Origin: Pricia antarctica
GTDB lineage: Bacteria; Bacteroidota; Bacteroidia; Flavobacteriales; Flavobacteriaceae
Direction: 5' to 3'
NCBI GenBank assembly: GCA_011050085.1
Contig: DRGL01000015.1
Coordinates: 1-64,000 of the forward strand
Length of the DNA stretch: 64,000 nt
In this document: one piece after another, positions 33,171 to 42,510 of the stretch
Layout: each line of letters begins with the position of its first letter
Position numbering within the stretch: position 1 is the stretch's first letter
Made by a program: the position numbers and the translations under genes
The notes under the pieces: model-generated
Databases searched by the model: none
Told to the model about the DNA's origin: nothing
Seen by the model: only the letters and a program-made list of their open reading frames with translations

Positions 33171-36100
33171 TTATTCTCTTGCTAATTGAAGCCAGCCTAC
33201 CAAGTCTCTTTCAAGTTCCGGTATTTTGATTACGTAATAATAAGTTCCGGAGGGAAGGTGGTCGCCCGAATTCAATGTTCCGCTAACATTGGCCTTTCCA
33301 TCCCAATTATTTTGATAGTTCATAGCCTTGAAAACCATGTTGCCATTTCTACTATAGACTTCTAGGGTAGATAAATAATCTTCTATACACCTCACCTCAA
33401 AGAAATCATTAAAGCCATCGTTGTTCGGGGTAAATTCATTGAAGACGAACAAGCAGAATTCTTCTCCCAAAATTTCGCCACATTCGATTACCGAAACATC
33501 TTGCCTAAATTCTTTAGATGTTATACAACTCGACCGATCGAAGTAAGAGACACTAATATTCGTGTCTTGAAGGTTACTCCATACAACAGTCACATAATCA
33601 TCTGAAATAGTACCCCCATCGGTAATGGTACCTCCCGAAATTGTCCATACATAATTTTGTTTGCCCGTTTCAGTAGTGTAAGTATAAGACTGATTTAAAC
33701 AAGCATCTTCGCTTATTCCAATCAGCGTAATAGGTTCATTATCTACGAACCTAACACTTATGGCCAATCGATTGGTGCTTTCACATTCACCTTCTACACT
33801 AGCGGCATAATAAGTATTACCGTCAACCAATGCAGTTGAAGGGTTCAGTTCTGAACCATCGACTGCACTATCATAGAAGCGTACATTCATTTCGTTTATC
33901 TGAATGTCTGCTAGTGTCGGATTAGTACCGGTACAAAAGTTCTGCGTACTAGATGATGTTGTAGGCGCAGGGATGTCGATAAGGGTCACATTAATTTGAA
34001 CTCTGGAGAACAAAGAAATAGGAAGGTTAAGGAAACCTGCAAAGTATACGCCACCGTCGACCAATGGTGTATTCAATGCGAGTAGACCGGAGCCTTCCAA
34101 GCTATCGAAGAGAGCAAGGCCAGAACCGTTCAGTTCTAAATCTGCTATAGTCGGTGCGCTGGAAGCACAGAAAACCTGAAACACGTTATCAAGAATCAAA
34201 TCAGGAAGTTCAATCGGCAGTTCTTGGGTAAGTGTACAGATCGCTCCGTCTACTACGCCATTAAGAATTCCGTCCGAATCGAGAACCAAGTCATTTCCAT
34301 CGATTAAAATGCTAAAATCAAGGTTACCATCTAAAGTTCCGGTATAGGAATTTCCATTTAAGGCAAAGTTTATAACGTCGCCAGGATTGGCATTGCCTGA
34401 AACAGAACCATTTAAATCCATATCAGGTGTACCTCCTAAAATAGTTAAGAGCCTATCCAATGATAAGGATTCATTCAAGGTTATTACCGCAGTTGAGCCT
34501 GAATCAACCACGCTGACCTCAACGGCTTTTAAATCACCGGGCGCGTTTTGACAACCGGCCAGCGCATCTGTAAGACGCACAAAAAAAGTATAGGGGCTAT
34601 TAGTTTCGTCCAATCCTGATATACGTAATACGCCACTATCACTTACCTCATAGGTGACACCGGCGTTCACTAGCCCATCAGTAATTTGATCTAATCCGTT
34701 GGCGTCAAAGAACCAGGTAAAATCGCCTTCTATTTCGCTTGAAGGAACCAGGATAACATCGTTTGAAGAACATGTGGGGTTCTGATTGCCGAACACCTCA
34801 ATATCTGCTGCGGTCGGAATCGCCACCACATTGACTTCTACCGCTACTCTGGGCGATTCTTCAGCTTCACCGACATATCCGCTGGCAACATAATATGTGT
34901 TACTAGTATTGAGAATAGGGGTAATAAACGGTTCACCAGAAGCTACGGTCTGTAATAGGGTGCCGTTCACCTCGGCATCGTACCATCTTAATTCTACAGG
35001 TTCTGAACTTTGACTTCGGGCTACCAAAGTGGCACTCGAACCTTCACAAATAGTTACATTTTCGGAATCAGGATCAATGATCGGACGATCAGGAGCCATA
35101 TAAATTTCAATAATACTCATCTGTTGGTTCAAGGCTACATTCAACAAAGAGGATAAACGTACTGTCAATCGGTCTGCGGCACTTGGGGGTTTTATACTAA
35201 AAGTTGCCTGCTCACCATCTTCAAGAAGACCTAATAAGTCTGCATCTAAAAGATCCGATAAAGGTATATCGACTACAGGGGCATCGGAAGCACGTTGGGC
35301 TGTAAACTGTATGTTATTGGCTATTCCGAGATCAAGCAAAGAGGGGTCAACAGCCAGTGTCACGTAGAATACATCATCTGAACCCGAGGGCGTGTCGAAA
35401 TACGCTGTTTGTTCTAGATTTGCCGCAACACCGAGAATTCCCAAACTTAATTCAGAAAATGTGTCGATATCTCCATCTATTGCCAATTCGGGCTGTAACA
35501 CTCCTGTGCCGGTAACGGATAAGAGATCAAGCGTTAAACCGCTGCCGGAATATGAGGTATAGGTGGGTGAACCTCCGTTTGTTTTTCCTGTTGGATAAAA
35601 CGCCTCGTACACACCCAGATTCCTTGTTGTGTTAAGACCTAATAAAGCACCTACGCTATTGCTAATTCGAACCCGGTTATATGGTGCGTCTGGGGCAATG
35701 GCCAAAAAATAGTCACTGTCTTTATTTATTACAACTCTAAGGTTGTCGGTACCAAAATCATTGGGCACTCCCGAGTTTTTGAGCAATACGGAGGTATTTG
35801 CATTCTTGGCATTTACTGAGAACTCTTGGTTTCCAGACAGTACGGCACCTAGAACATTACCTAAAAGATTACCCAATGAACCTCCTACTAAAGGCTGTAA
35901 GATGTTTTCTTCAGCGTCGAATTTAACAAAAGAAGTAGTGTTTTGATTTAAAAGGGATGGAAATTGAACTTCTAAATGGCCGTCGTATGCCCCGATGCCA
36001 AAAGCGGTTCCGGAACTCGCCGAAATGTCAGCTTTTGTGAGGACATCTTCATCAATGGCATTTGATGATAGGCTTACTGCTTCTTCGCTAATAATAGCGG

Positions 36101-36200
36101 ATGAGTAAACCGTGTTTTGCCCATAGGCAGAATGGAAGTGTAGTAGCAATAAGACACAACCAAGCATAAAATTAGTAGGTGTAATTTTTGGTATAAGCAT
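33171..36200 (-). CDS. Secreted adhesin with T9SS type B sorting domain (gliding-motility-associated C-terminal domain)
   Basis: A 1009-residue exported protein. The signal peptide ends near AYGQ. Residues 30-380 form an unknown beta-rich region with discoidin-like blocks; 380-900 hold repeated Ig-like segments (ICEGSSATLVARSQ ... TYYVASG, FCTGTNPTLADIQIN, ACLNQSYTYT); the last 90 residues are the type B domain: FNEFTPNNDGFNDFFEV, LEVYSRNGNMVFKA, WDGKANVSG, LPSGTYYYVI. The domain directs export by T9SS and surface attachment through PorP/SprF. The first gene of its operon, it is likely a surface adhesin or gliding-related protein; ligand unknown. Confidence 0.92.
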   Translation of the reverse strand: MLIPKITPTNFMLGCVLLLLHFHSAYGQNTVYSSAIISEEAVSLSSNAIDEDVLTKADISASSGTAFGIGAYDGHLEVQFPSLLNQNTTSFVKFDAEENILQPLVGGSLGNLLGNVLGAVLSGNQEFSVNAKNANTSVLLKNSGVPNDFGTDNLRVVINKDSDYFLAIAPDAPYNRVRISNSVGALLGLNTTRNLGVYEAFYPTGKTNGGSPTYTSYSGSGLTLDLLSVTGTGVLQPELAIDGDIDTFSELSLGILGVAANLEQTAYFDTPSGSDDVFYVTLAVDPSLLDLGIANNIQFTAQRASDAPVVDIPLSDLLDADLLGLLEDGEQATFSIKPPSAADRLTVRLSSLLNVALNQQMSIIEIYMAPDRPIIDPDSENVTICEGSSATLVARSQSSEPVELRWYDAEVNGTLLQTVASGEPFITPILNTSNTYYVASGYVGEAEESPRVAVEVNVVAIPTAADIEVFGNQNPTCSSNDVILVPSSEIEGDFTWFFDANGLDQITDGLVNAGVTYEVSDSGVLRISGLDETNSPYTFFVRLTDALAGCQNAPGDLKAVEVSVVDSGSTAVITLNESLSLDRLLTILGGTPDMDLNGSVSGNANPGDVINFALNGNSYTGTLDGNLDFSILIDGNDLVLDSDGILNGVVDGAICTLTQELPIELPDLILDNVFQVFCASSAPTIADLELNGSGLALFDSLEGSGLLALNTPLVDGGVYFAGFLNLPISLFSRVQINVTLIDIPAPTTSSSTQNFCTGTNPTLADIQINEMNVRFYDSAVDGSELNPSTALVDGNTYYAASVEGECESTNRLAISVRFVDNEPITLIGISEDACLNQSYTYTTETGKQNYVWTISGGTITDGGTISDDYVTVVWSNLQDTNISVSYFDRSSCITSKEFRQDVSVIECGEILGEEFCLFVFNEFTPNNDGFNDFFEVRCIEDYLSTLEVYSRNGNMVFKAMNYQNNWDGKANVSGTLNSGDHLPSGTYYYVIKIPELERDLVGWLQLARE

Positions 36201-36782
36201 GGTATAAAGTTTAGTAGGTTTGGGGTAATCAAAGTTTTACATAGGATGGAATTTTAATAGGGTTTTAGGCTTGTTATAAATTAAATCCGGAAACTTTTTT
36301 TGAGTAATTAAGTAGACCTTCATGGAATACTCTTTGGAAAATTTGTAGACAATCAATAATTTGTAAAATGGAATAAGAACTGACCATCTTTTATCAAAGG
36401 GCAGAAAAAATCTATTTATCCCACTAGCTGGTGATAATGGAAATAGTCGAAAAGTATAGGTGAAATGTCCTAACAATGTTAGGCATGCTGAAAATACGCG
36501 AGATGTAATTATTATCGCGATAGGACAACTACAAATGCAAGACGAGAAAGTAGGCGCGGGCATTAATTCGTCTTGAATCAGATTTGGGACTAATTCAATC
36601 ATTAAAACGGTCGTAAATAGACACCCAAAAGTGATAGGGGAACACGAACGATAAAATGAATTTTACCTTGATACGGTGGTATTGATTGTATTTCAAGTTT
36701 GGGTGTCGTTGGTTACAAGTTGCAAGTTTGTAAGAAAATTAACACAAAACAATACCGATTTTTAGGTAATTATTTTAGAAAA
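36201..36782. other. 582-bp gene-free stretch
   Basis: No supported gene. A 121-codon reverse ORF (36237-36602) has composition unlike real proteins and no family look. The operon promoter for the adhesin should lie in the first 100 bp: TAAAACTTTG near 36230-36239 on the reverse strand resembles a -7 box with a spacing error. Confidence 0.4.
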
Positions 36783-37461
36783 CTACGACAAAATACCACT
36801 CCAAGCCTTTTTTATGAGTTGAGCGGTGTTCTTCACCTTGAACTTTTCGATAAGATTCTTACGGTGGGTTAATACCGTATGGTTACTAATATTGAGCAAA
36901 GCGGCGATTTCTTTTGAAGTGTATCCATCCGAGATGAGTTGAAGAATTTCCCTTTGTCTTTTTGAAAGATTTTGGAGCATTTTTTTTTTTTAGATAGGTA
37001 TTTTCTGCCACTTTTTCCAAGAGGCCTAAACTTTTTTCAATTTCGTCTTTTTCGGAAATATCAAGAAAATAATTAACCGCGATAAGATGCCCCTCTAACT
37101 CACGTATGACGATTTCATGCCTGAAACAAACGCTTTTTCCGGCCACGGTGACATGATATCGAAGCGCTAACCTACTAAATAGTATGGGCCTCTTAGTAAA
37201 AAAAAGAATGCTTTTTTTAATATAGTCCCGCTCTTCAGAATGAATGCAAGGAAACCAACCATCATAACCTTCGAATTTTAAGTGATTGTAATGCTCACCA
37301 AGACCTGTTTGGAGTTTTTCATTGGCGAAAACAAAACGTGATTTTTCAAAAGATTAAAGGCCGACCATGAAGACCCTAGCCTTATGGCAGGCCTTAATTG
37401 TACCATCCATTATGGAAAAAAAGGCTTCCTCAAATTTGGCGTAATCGGTGTCTTGTACCAT
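36783..37461 (-). pseudogene. LuxR-type HTH regulator, broken by a nonsense codon and a homopolymer frameshift
   Basis: Reading leftward from ATG 37461 gives an N-terminal sensor-like region (MVQDTDYAKFEEAF ... KACHKARVFMV), an in-frame TAA at 37356-37354, then the continued frame (KSRFVFANEKLQTG ... RHEIVIRELEGHLIAVNYFLDIS), then a run of 12 A at 36991-36980 where the frame must shift by one base to enter LSKRQREILQLISDGYTSKEIAALLNISNHTVLTHRKNL, a LuxR HTH. The intact paralogue at 37724 aligns along its whole length. Two lesions argue for a true pseudogene; the homopolymer might also be a sequencing slip or a phase-variable site, but the stop codon is independent. Confidence 0.8.
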
Positions 37462-37723
37462 TTCGTCTTTTTTACTCTAGTCTTATACACTTACTAAATC
37501 AAAATCATCGGATATGTGATTAATCCAAAATATTCGAAGGACGAAGGGTGGGATATTTCAGTCTGCGAAATTAATACCTGATGAAAGAACAAATATCAAG
37601 TCTTAACTTAAAAAAGCGAACTGATAGATATAAACGATATTTCATCCAATAAAACCAGTTAATTAAAATTATTCTATATAAAATTAACATATTATTAGTA
37701 CGACGAAGTTAGTAAGACTTTCC

Positions 37724-38446
37724 TTATCTAACCATCCCTAATTGTAGTGATTCTTCACCAAAATTTCCCGTAAAATAGCACCATGCTTTTTTAATTAATT
37801 GCGCAGAATTTTTCGCTCTGAATTTTGCGATAAGATTTTTTCGATGAGACAATACCGTATGGTTACTAATGAAAAGTAAATCCCCTATTTCTTTCGAAGA
37901 ATAGCCCTCTGAGATTAGGGAAAGAATTTGTTTTTGTCTTGCAGAAAGTACAATTCTATTTTTCCCTGAAAAAGGTTTACTATCTAAATCTTCGGAAGTC
38001 TTTAAGTGACCTTCAATCCCCTCCATATCTGAAATATCAAGAAGATAGTTTACAGCTATTGATTTGCCTTCGATCTGGCAGACTAGTATTTCGTGCTTTA
38101 AAAAAATGTAATCAGTTTCACCCTTAATATAATATCTACTAAACCATTGACAATCAATTAAGCAATTATCTAAAAAACTAGAGATACTATCTTTGATATC
38201 ATCTGTTTGTTTCGGATGCACTATGGAATACCAAAAATCCCATCCTTCGTTTTTAAATTGATTGTACCTAGCACCAAGCACACTGGCAAAATTATTGCTT
38301 ACAAGCAAAAATGACTTTTCTTCAATAGAATAAACGCTTATCATCAATATTTTTAGATGTTCACACGCATATTTTATCCTTGACATTTTTGAGGCCAAAG
38401 AAGGCTCCAATGCATTTTCGGCTAATATGTTAGCCCTTTTTGTCAT
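37724..38446 (-). CDS. PAS-like / LuxR-type HTH transcriptional regulator
   Basis: A 240-residue protein: residues 35-150 form a PAS-like sensing region (EKSFLLVSNNFASVLGARY, FWYSIVHPKQTDD, FLKHEILVCQIEGKSIAVNYLLDIS), and 168-230 a LuxR-family HTH (LSARQKQILSLISEGYSSKEIGDLLFISNHTVLSHRKNLIAKF). There is no receiver domain or membrane segment, so it probably reads a cytoplasmic ligand or contact. The broken copy lies 263 bp downstream. The target genes and signal are unknown; this design is common in Bacteroidota as stand-alone regulators. Confidence 0.85.
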   Translation of the reverse strand: MTKRANILAENALEPSLASKMSRIKYACEHLKILMISVYSIEEKSFLLVSNNFASVLGARYNQFKNEGWDFWYSIVHPKQTDDIKDSISSFLDNCLIDCQWFSRYYIKGETDYIFLKHEILVCQIEGKSIAVNYLLDISDMEGIEGHLKTSEDLDSKPFSGKNRIVLSARQKQILSLISEGYSSKEIGDLLFISNHTVLSHRKNLIAKFRAKNSAQLIKKAWCYFTGNFGEESLQLGMVR

Positions 38447-38954
38447 TGTAAATGGTTCTTAGATGTAAAAGATTCTAATTAATAAAAAGCATGTATACCA
38501 GAATAAAAACACCTAAAACGAAAGTATTTTTATATGCCGATATTAAATTTGAAGAAATTCAATTTCAATATCTAATACCAGCTTATTTTTTTCAAAGTCT
38601 AACTATTCAACTGGCGCTATGGCTAATTTACTTTAGATGAACAGCTGCATGAAGTCTACAATTCTCTTCGTGTGGGGGGATAATTCAAAAACTTTCAGTA
38701 ATATGATTTACCGTACTTTAAAAATCGAATTTACTGCAAGGCGAGCATTAGACTGAACATTAACTATTGACTTCCAAACACATAAAAGGTCTAAAAAATA
38801 ATTGTAACCAGCAAAGTCTTTTTAAAAAACTTTGTTTATTTCACCCAACTGATTTCGTAGATATACCATAAAATTCTAAGTTGTATTGCAAACTGTATTA
38901 CAATCAATGTTAAAATGCCAATCATTGAAATTGTATGTTGTTTTTGTGATGATT
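38447..38954. other. 508-bp gene-free stretch
   Basis: AT-rich region between the regulator and the CAP lipoprotein. No ORF with family character and no clear promoter box. Confidence 0.45.
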
Positions 38955-39431
38955 CTATTTAAAAAACAAATTTGTGAAATACAATATGCCATTCGAATCA
39001 GAAGTGGCAGAGACTGCGAAGTGCGTAAAATCACCTACCATATTTTTTTGATGGGAATGGCTTTCTTTCCAAGCGCCAACCAATGCTTGGGCCGTCACAA
39101 AATTTTTACCGATATTTTCAGAAACATAACCCGCACCAACGTTAACTGCGAGTTTAGATGAACGTTGTTTGAAATTATCATGACTAATATTACCTTCAGA
39201 TATCATATACGCATTGTGCGCCAACGCAAAATCGTAAGTTTCTGCATCGAACTCCAATGAGATTAATCCCTTTGACATTCGATATTCATTTACCAGATAC
39301 AATATTTCATTCTCAATATCAGAAGTGTGGCTTTCAATGTTTGATTGTTGGTTTAGTTCAATTTCTTCCTTCGAACAAGAAACCATTGAAATGAAAATAG
39401 ATATAAAAATTAATGTTGTGAATCTTACCAT
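38955..39431 (-). CDS. CAP/SCP-domain lipoprotein
   Basis: A 158-residue exported lipoprotein: the signal MVRFTTLIFISIFISMVS ends at Cys19 of the lipobox. Residues 38-155 are a CAP (allergen V5/Tpx-1-like) domain: LYLVNEYRMSKGLISLEFD, LAHNAYMISEGNISHDNF (His of the CAP site), VSENIGKNFVTAQALVGAW and KNMVGDFTHFAVSATSDSNG. Bacterial CAP proteins are exported; their chemistry is mostly unknown. It stands alone between long gaps, within an AT-rich accessory region. Confidence 0.88.
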   Translation of the reverse strand: MVRFTTLIFISIFISMVSCSKEEIELNQQSNIESHTSDIENEILYLVNEYRMSKGLISLEFDAETYDFALAHNAYMISEGNISHDNFKQRSSKLAVNVGAGYVSENIGKNFVTAQALVGAWKESHSHQKNMVGDFTHFAVSATSDSNGILYFTNLFFK

Positions 39432-40424
39432 TTTTTCCGATGTGTTTTTAAATCGGGCGCAAAGATAGTTGTAAATACAGGTATTTTATGAAAACTCCTC
39501 TGAGTGGTATATATATAGGTTTATAGGTACGATATTTTAAAATATAGGCTGAACCTCAGGTTGGATGATTTGTAACTTTCCCGTTTATCGTAGCATTCTA
39601 CGGGTCAAGCTGTATTGTGAACGGGTTGAACTTAGTGAACAAATGGAAGTAAGTCGTAAATTTTCCAGAAAGAATTCATAAAAAAATGCTTGAGAAATGA
39701 CATCTCTAATGCTTCAAAAATTTAATTTGGTGAAATCAATACCGTATTGGGCCATTTTTAAGAGGTTGAATGCCAAAAATGCTTCAATAGAAATTTTATA
39801 CACGTTGAGCCTTGGAGTAGTTACTTACCTTAAGACATTACAAAAAGAATGGAGCTGAGGATACAATAACCTCATTTCTTACTTCGCATACCGTAAAATT
39901 GCTAAACTTGAAAAACTTGAGTTAGAAGCATGTACAACTTGGGAAGGCAGCAAGAAGAAGAAAAAAATAATGAAAACCTTTATTTTGAATAGACAAAGTG
40001 ATTTTGATAAGAGGAGGCAAACAGCTAGTAAAAAAAGTTACATTGACTACCAATGGTAATATTCTTTACCTGGATAGAATTTTCAGGTGTATGGAAAAGC
40101 TTCAAATATTTCTCGGTTATGATGAGCAAAGAATCAGAAAATAATGAGGAGATTGGCGTCGCAAAAATATATACAAGTACCGACGAAATGAAGAATGAAA
40201 AGGAAAGAATTCTTGAAAAAAAAGGAAATGAATAAATTATATTAACCTTGCAGTTAATTCCTATTGAAAAACACATTAATATGTTAATTCCTTTCGAAAA
40301 GACTTAAAAGAAGAAAAATCCGAGGTGCAATAAAGTTCTTACTACTCAATTAATCAAACACCGGGCATAACGAGTTTGTTATGCAATACTCAATAATTGA
40401 TCAATTCATTACATCCGAATATAT
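39432..40424. other. 993-bp stretch without a supported gene
   Basis: AT-rich, with several short ORFs. A forward 60-codon ORF (40053-40235, Glu/Lys-rich) has no family look. Between 39730 and 39960 short open pieces in one frame broken by stops (EILYTLSLGVVTYLKTLQKEW then NLISYFAYRKIAKLEKL) faintly recall the end of a transposase, but not well enough to call. Confidence 0.4.
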
Positions 40425-41711
40425 TCAGGACTGACAGTTCTTTAAATTGGGTTTGGGAAGTGTCCATTGGGATGTGTCATTGCTGAAATGCCAACAACTA
40501 TCTACATTATCTACTACCCAATTTTGAAGGTCTTGGTTGAATGAAATAGAACCTGAAAACATTACTTGCATATTTGTCACACGGCTCACATCCCAGTCTC
40601 CAATATCTTGGTCGAATGATTGCGAAACATAAAACATCCCTGACATATCGGTCACACTGCTTACATTCCAATTGCCAATATTCTGGTTGAATGAAGACAT
40701 ATAATAAAACATGTTAGACATATCGGTTACCCTACTCACATCCCATTTGCCAATATCTTGGTTGAATGAATTCGCTCCACTAAACATATTTGCCATATTG
40801 GTCACACGGCTCACATCCCAATTGCCAATATCTTGGTTGAATGAACCCGCATCATAAAACATGTACTGCATATCGGTCGCATTGCTTACATCCCAATTAC
40901 CTATGTCTTGGTTAAATATATCCATCCCCAAAAACATGTGTGATATATGGGTCACATTGCTCACATCCCAATTGCCAATATCTTGGTTGAATGCATTCGC
41001 ATCAATAAACATTCCTATCATCTTGGTCACACTGCTCACATCCCAATTGCCAATGTCCTCATTGAATGATCTCGCATAACCAAACATACCTGACATATCG
41101 GTCACATTGCTGACATCCCATTTGCAAATATGTTGGTTGAATGATCCAGCATAAAAAAACATGTTATCCATAGTAGTGACACTGCTCACATCCCAATTCC
41201 CAATATCCTGGTTGAATCTTCCAGCATCACTAAACATGCCAGACATCGTAGTAACACTGCTCACATCCCAATTTCCAATGTCCTGGTTGAATTTCTGTTC
41301 GAAGTAATTATAATTCCCAAACATGTATGACATATCGGTCACATTGCTAACATCCCAATTACCTATGTCTTGGGTGAAACTACTCGGGAAAGGTAAATTA
41401 CTCATGTCAGTGACCCTTGTTGTACAAACTTTGGTGAGATCGGCACTTTGTCCGATCATTTCCCTTAGCATGGTTTCATTAACAATGGTATAGGTAATTC
41501 CGTTTATTTCACCTGTATCTCCAATATTGGCCCAATCATAACATTTAATGGTTACCCCATTATCATCCAAGTAAATCGGGGCTGAAAAATAGTTAGCCTC
41601 AACAACTCCATGCTTTAAATCTGCGTCTAAAGCATTTTGAGTCTCCATAGCCTCCTTTGAACACGAGGTGAGAAATAAAATCGAAGCAAGAAGAAATATA
41701 GGGTTCTTCAT
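40425..41711 (-). CDS. DUF285 (BspA-like) repeat lipoprotein
   Basis: A 428-residue lipoprotein with the lipobox Cys at 17 (FLTSCSKE). After a 110-residue N-terminal part it consists of twelve copies of a 25-residue unit with the core FNQDIGNWDVSxVTxMxxMF; unit 1 has a 28-residue span, units 2-12 keep exact 25-residue spacing from residue 141, and unit 12 runs into the C-terminus. This is the DUF285 pattern of BspA-like surface proteins. The repeats are usually surface-exposed and bind host or cell-wall ligands; function here is unknown. Individual units differ at variable positions, so the array is old rather than freshly expanded. Confidence 0.9.
   Translation of the reverse strand: MKNPIFLLASILFLTSCSKEAMETQNALDADLKHGVVEANYFSAPIYLDDNGVTIKCYDWANIGDTGEINGITYTIVNETMLREMIGQSADLTKVCTTRVTDMSNLPFPSSFTQDIGNWDVSNVTDMSYMFGNYNYFEQKFNQDIGNWDVSSVTTMSGMFSDAGRFNQDIGNWDVSSVTTMDNMFFYAGSFNQHICKWDVSNVTDMSGMFGYARSFNEDIGNWDVSSVTKMIGMFIDANAFNQDIGNWDVSNVTHISHMFLGMDIFNQDIGNWDVSNATDMQYMFYDAGSFNQDIGNWDVSRVTNMANMFSGANSFNQDIGKWDVSRVTDMSNMFYYMSSFNQNIGNWNVSSVTDMSGMFYVSQSFDQDIGDWDVSRVTNMQVMFSGSISFNQDLQNWVVDNVDSCWHFSNDTSQWTLPKPNLKNCQS
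40488..41375 (-). repeat. Coding tandem repeat array, 75-bp period (12 units)
   Basis: The twelve DUF285 units of the lipoprotein gene. The DNA repeats with a 75-bp period; the segment encoding the GNWDVS core is nearly identical between units and the segment after MF varies. Confidence 0.85.
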
Positions 41712-42510
41712 TTCATGGCTATTAGGTTGGGTGCATTGTACTTACAAGGTACCAATTATTTGATTATGATTAAGATAAATATGTATCGTTTGAATTACGA
41801 CGACCTCCGTCAGGTAGATTTGACCAGTAAAAAATTACTTTTTTGAGGCAACTCTTTTGCGCTATCAAAATAATCTTAAAAAACCCGTTGTGCATTTTAA
41901 ATAATGCGGATTTTGATGTTGTTGATATTCCCATGAAATATCGTTTGGTTGATATACTGTACTATCGTGAGGGCCGATATCTTTGATAATATACTTGTCT
42001 TGAACCCTTCGAAGGACTTCGCGTAGTTCCTTCGGATCATGAACTGGTCGCAGAGCTGTGAGAACAATGTCTCTATCCTTTTTTTGAATTTTCTGTAGAT
42101 ATAGGGCTGTTTCCGGCAGTTACTTCGGTAGTTGACAATATATGGTATCATTAAAAATCGTTCAGAAGAGGTTTCAGAATATGATTATGTTTACCAAAAT
42201 TCTACCAATAACCCATCTGTTTCCCATTTGTGACGGGTACCATCTCTAGTAAGAGAGGGAACAATAACGGTTAGAAACAGCTGTGGCAAAACAACAAAAA
42301 CCTTACCGGTGAATACCTTCATAAAACGAGTTTTCTAATCATAATTTAGTTACTTGCCCAAAACAAAAAATTATTCGTTAATAGTACCACTTATACTAAT
42401 ATAATTCTCTATTTTTCAGGGGAAAGGGGGAAATTCTTAAATTGAAAACTTCAAGTAGTTTTTAACCTTAATTTGTGCTAAGATTTTACTTACAGTTGCT
42501 TTATTAAATA
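41712..42510. other. 799-bp stretch holding an IS remnant
   Basis: Contains the IS982-type remnant at 41897-42151 and otherwise only AT-rich sequence. No terminal inverted repeats of the element could be identified by eye. Confidence 0.5.
41897..42151 (-). mobile_element. IS982-family transposase C-terminal remnant
   Basis: About 84 codons read KKRIETLFSQLCDQFMIRR, then NYAKSFEGFKTSILSKISAL and TIVQYINQTIFHGNINNIK, the conserved C-terminal end of IS982 transposases. The N-terminal two thirds, including most of the catalytic core, are missing, and the piece begins mid-domain. Inactive relic; it may mark a former insertion in this accessory region. Confidence 0.75.

Noticed and set aside
36237-36602. 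121-codon reverse ORF between the adhesin operon and the broken regulator
   Set aside because: Composition and lack of any motif or plausible start signals fit chance; the region is AT-rich and stop-poor only in this frame.
39730-39960. Broken frame resembling the C-terminal end of an IS256-like transposase
   Set aside because: Short hydrophobic pieces line up only loosely; too weak to call without a database search.
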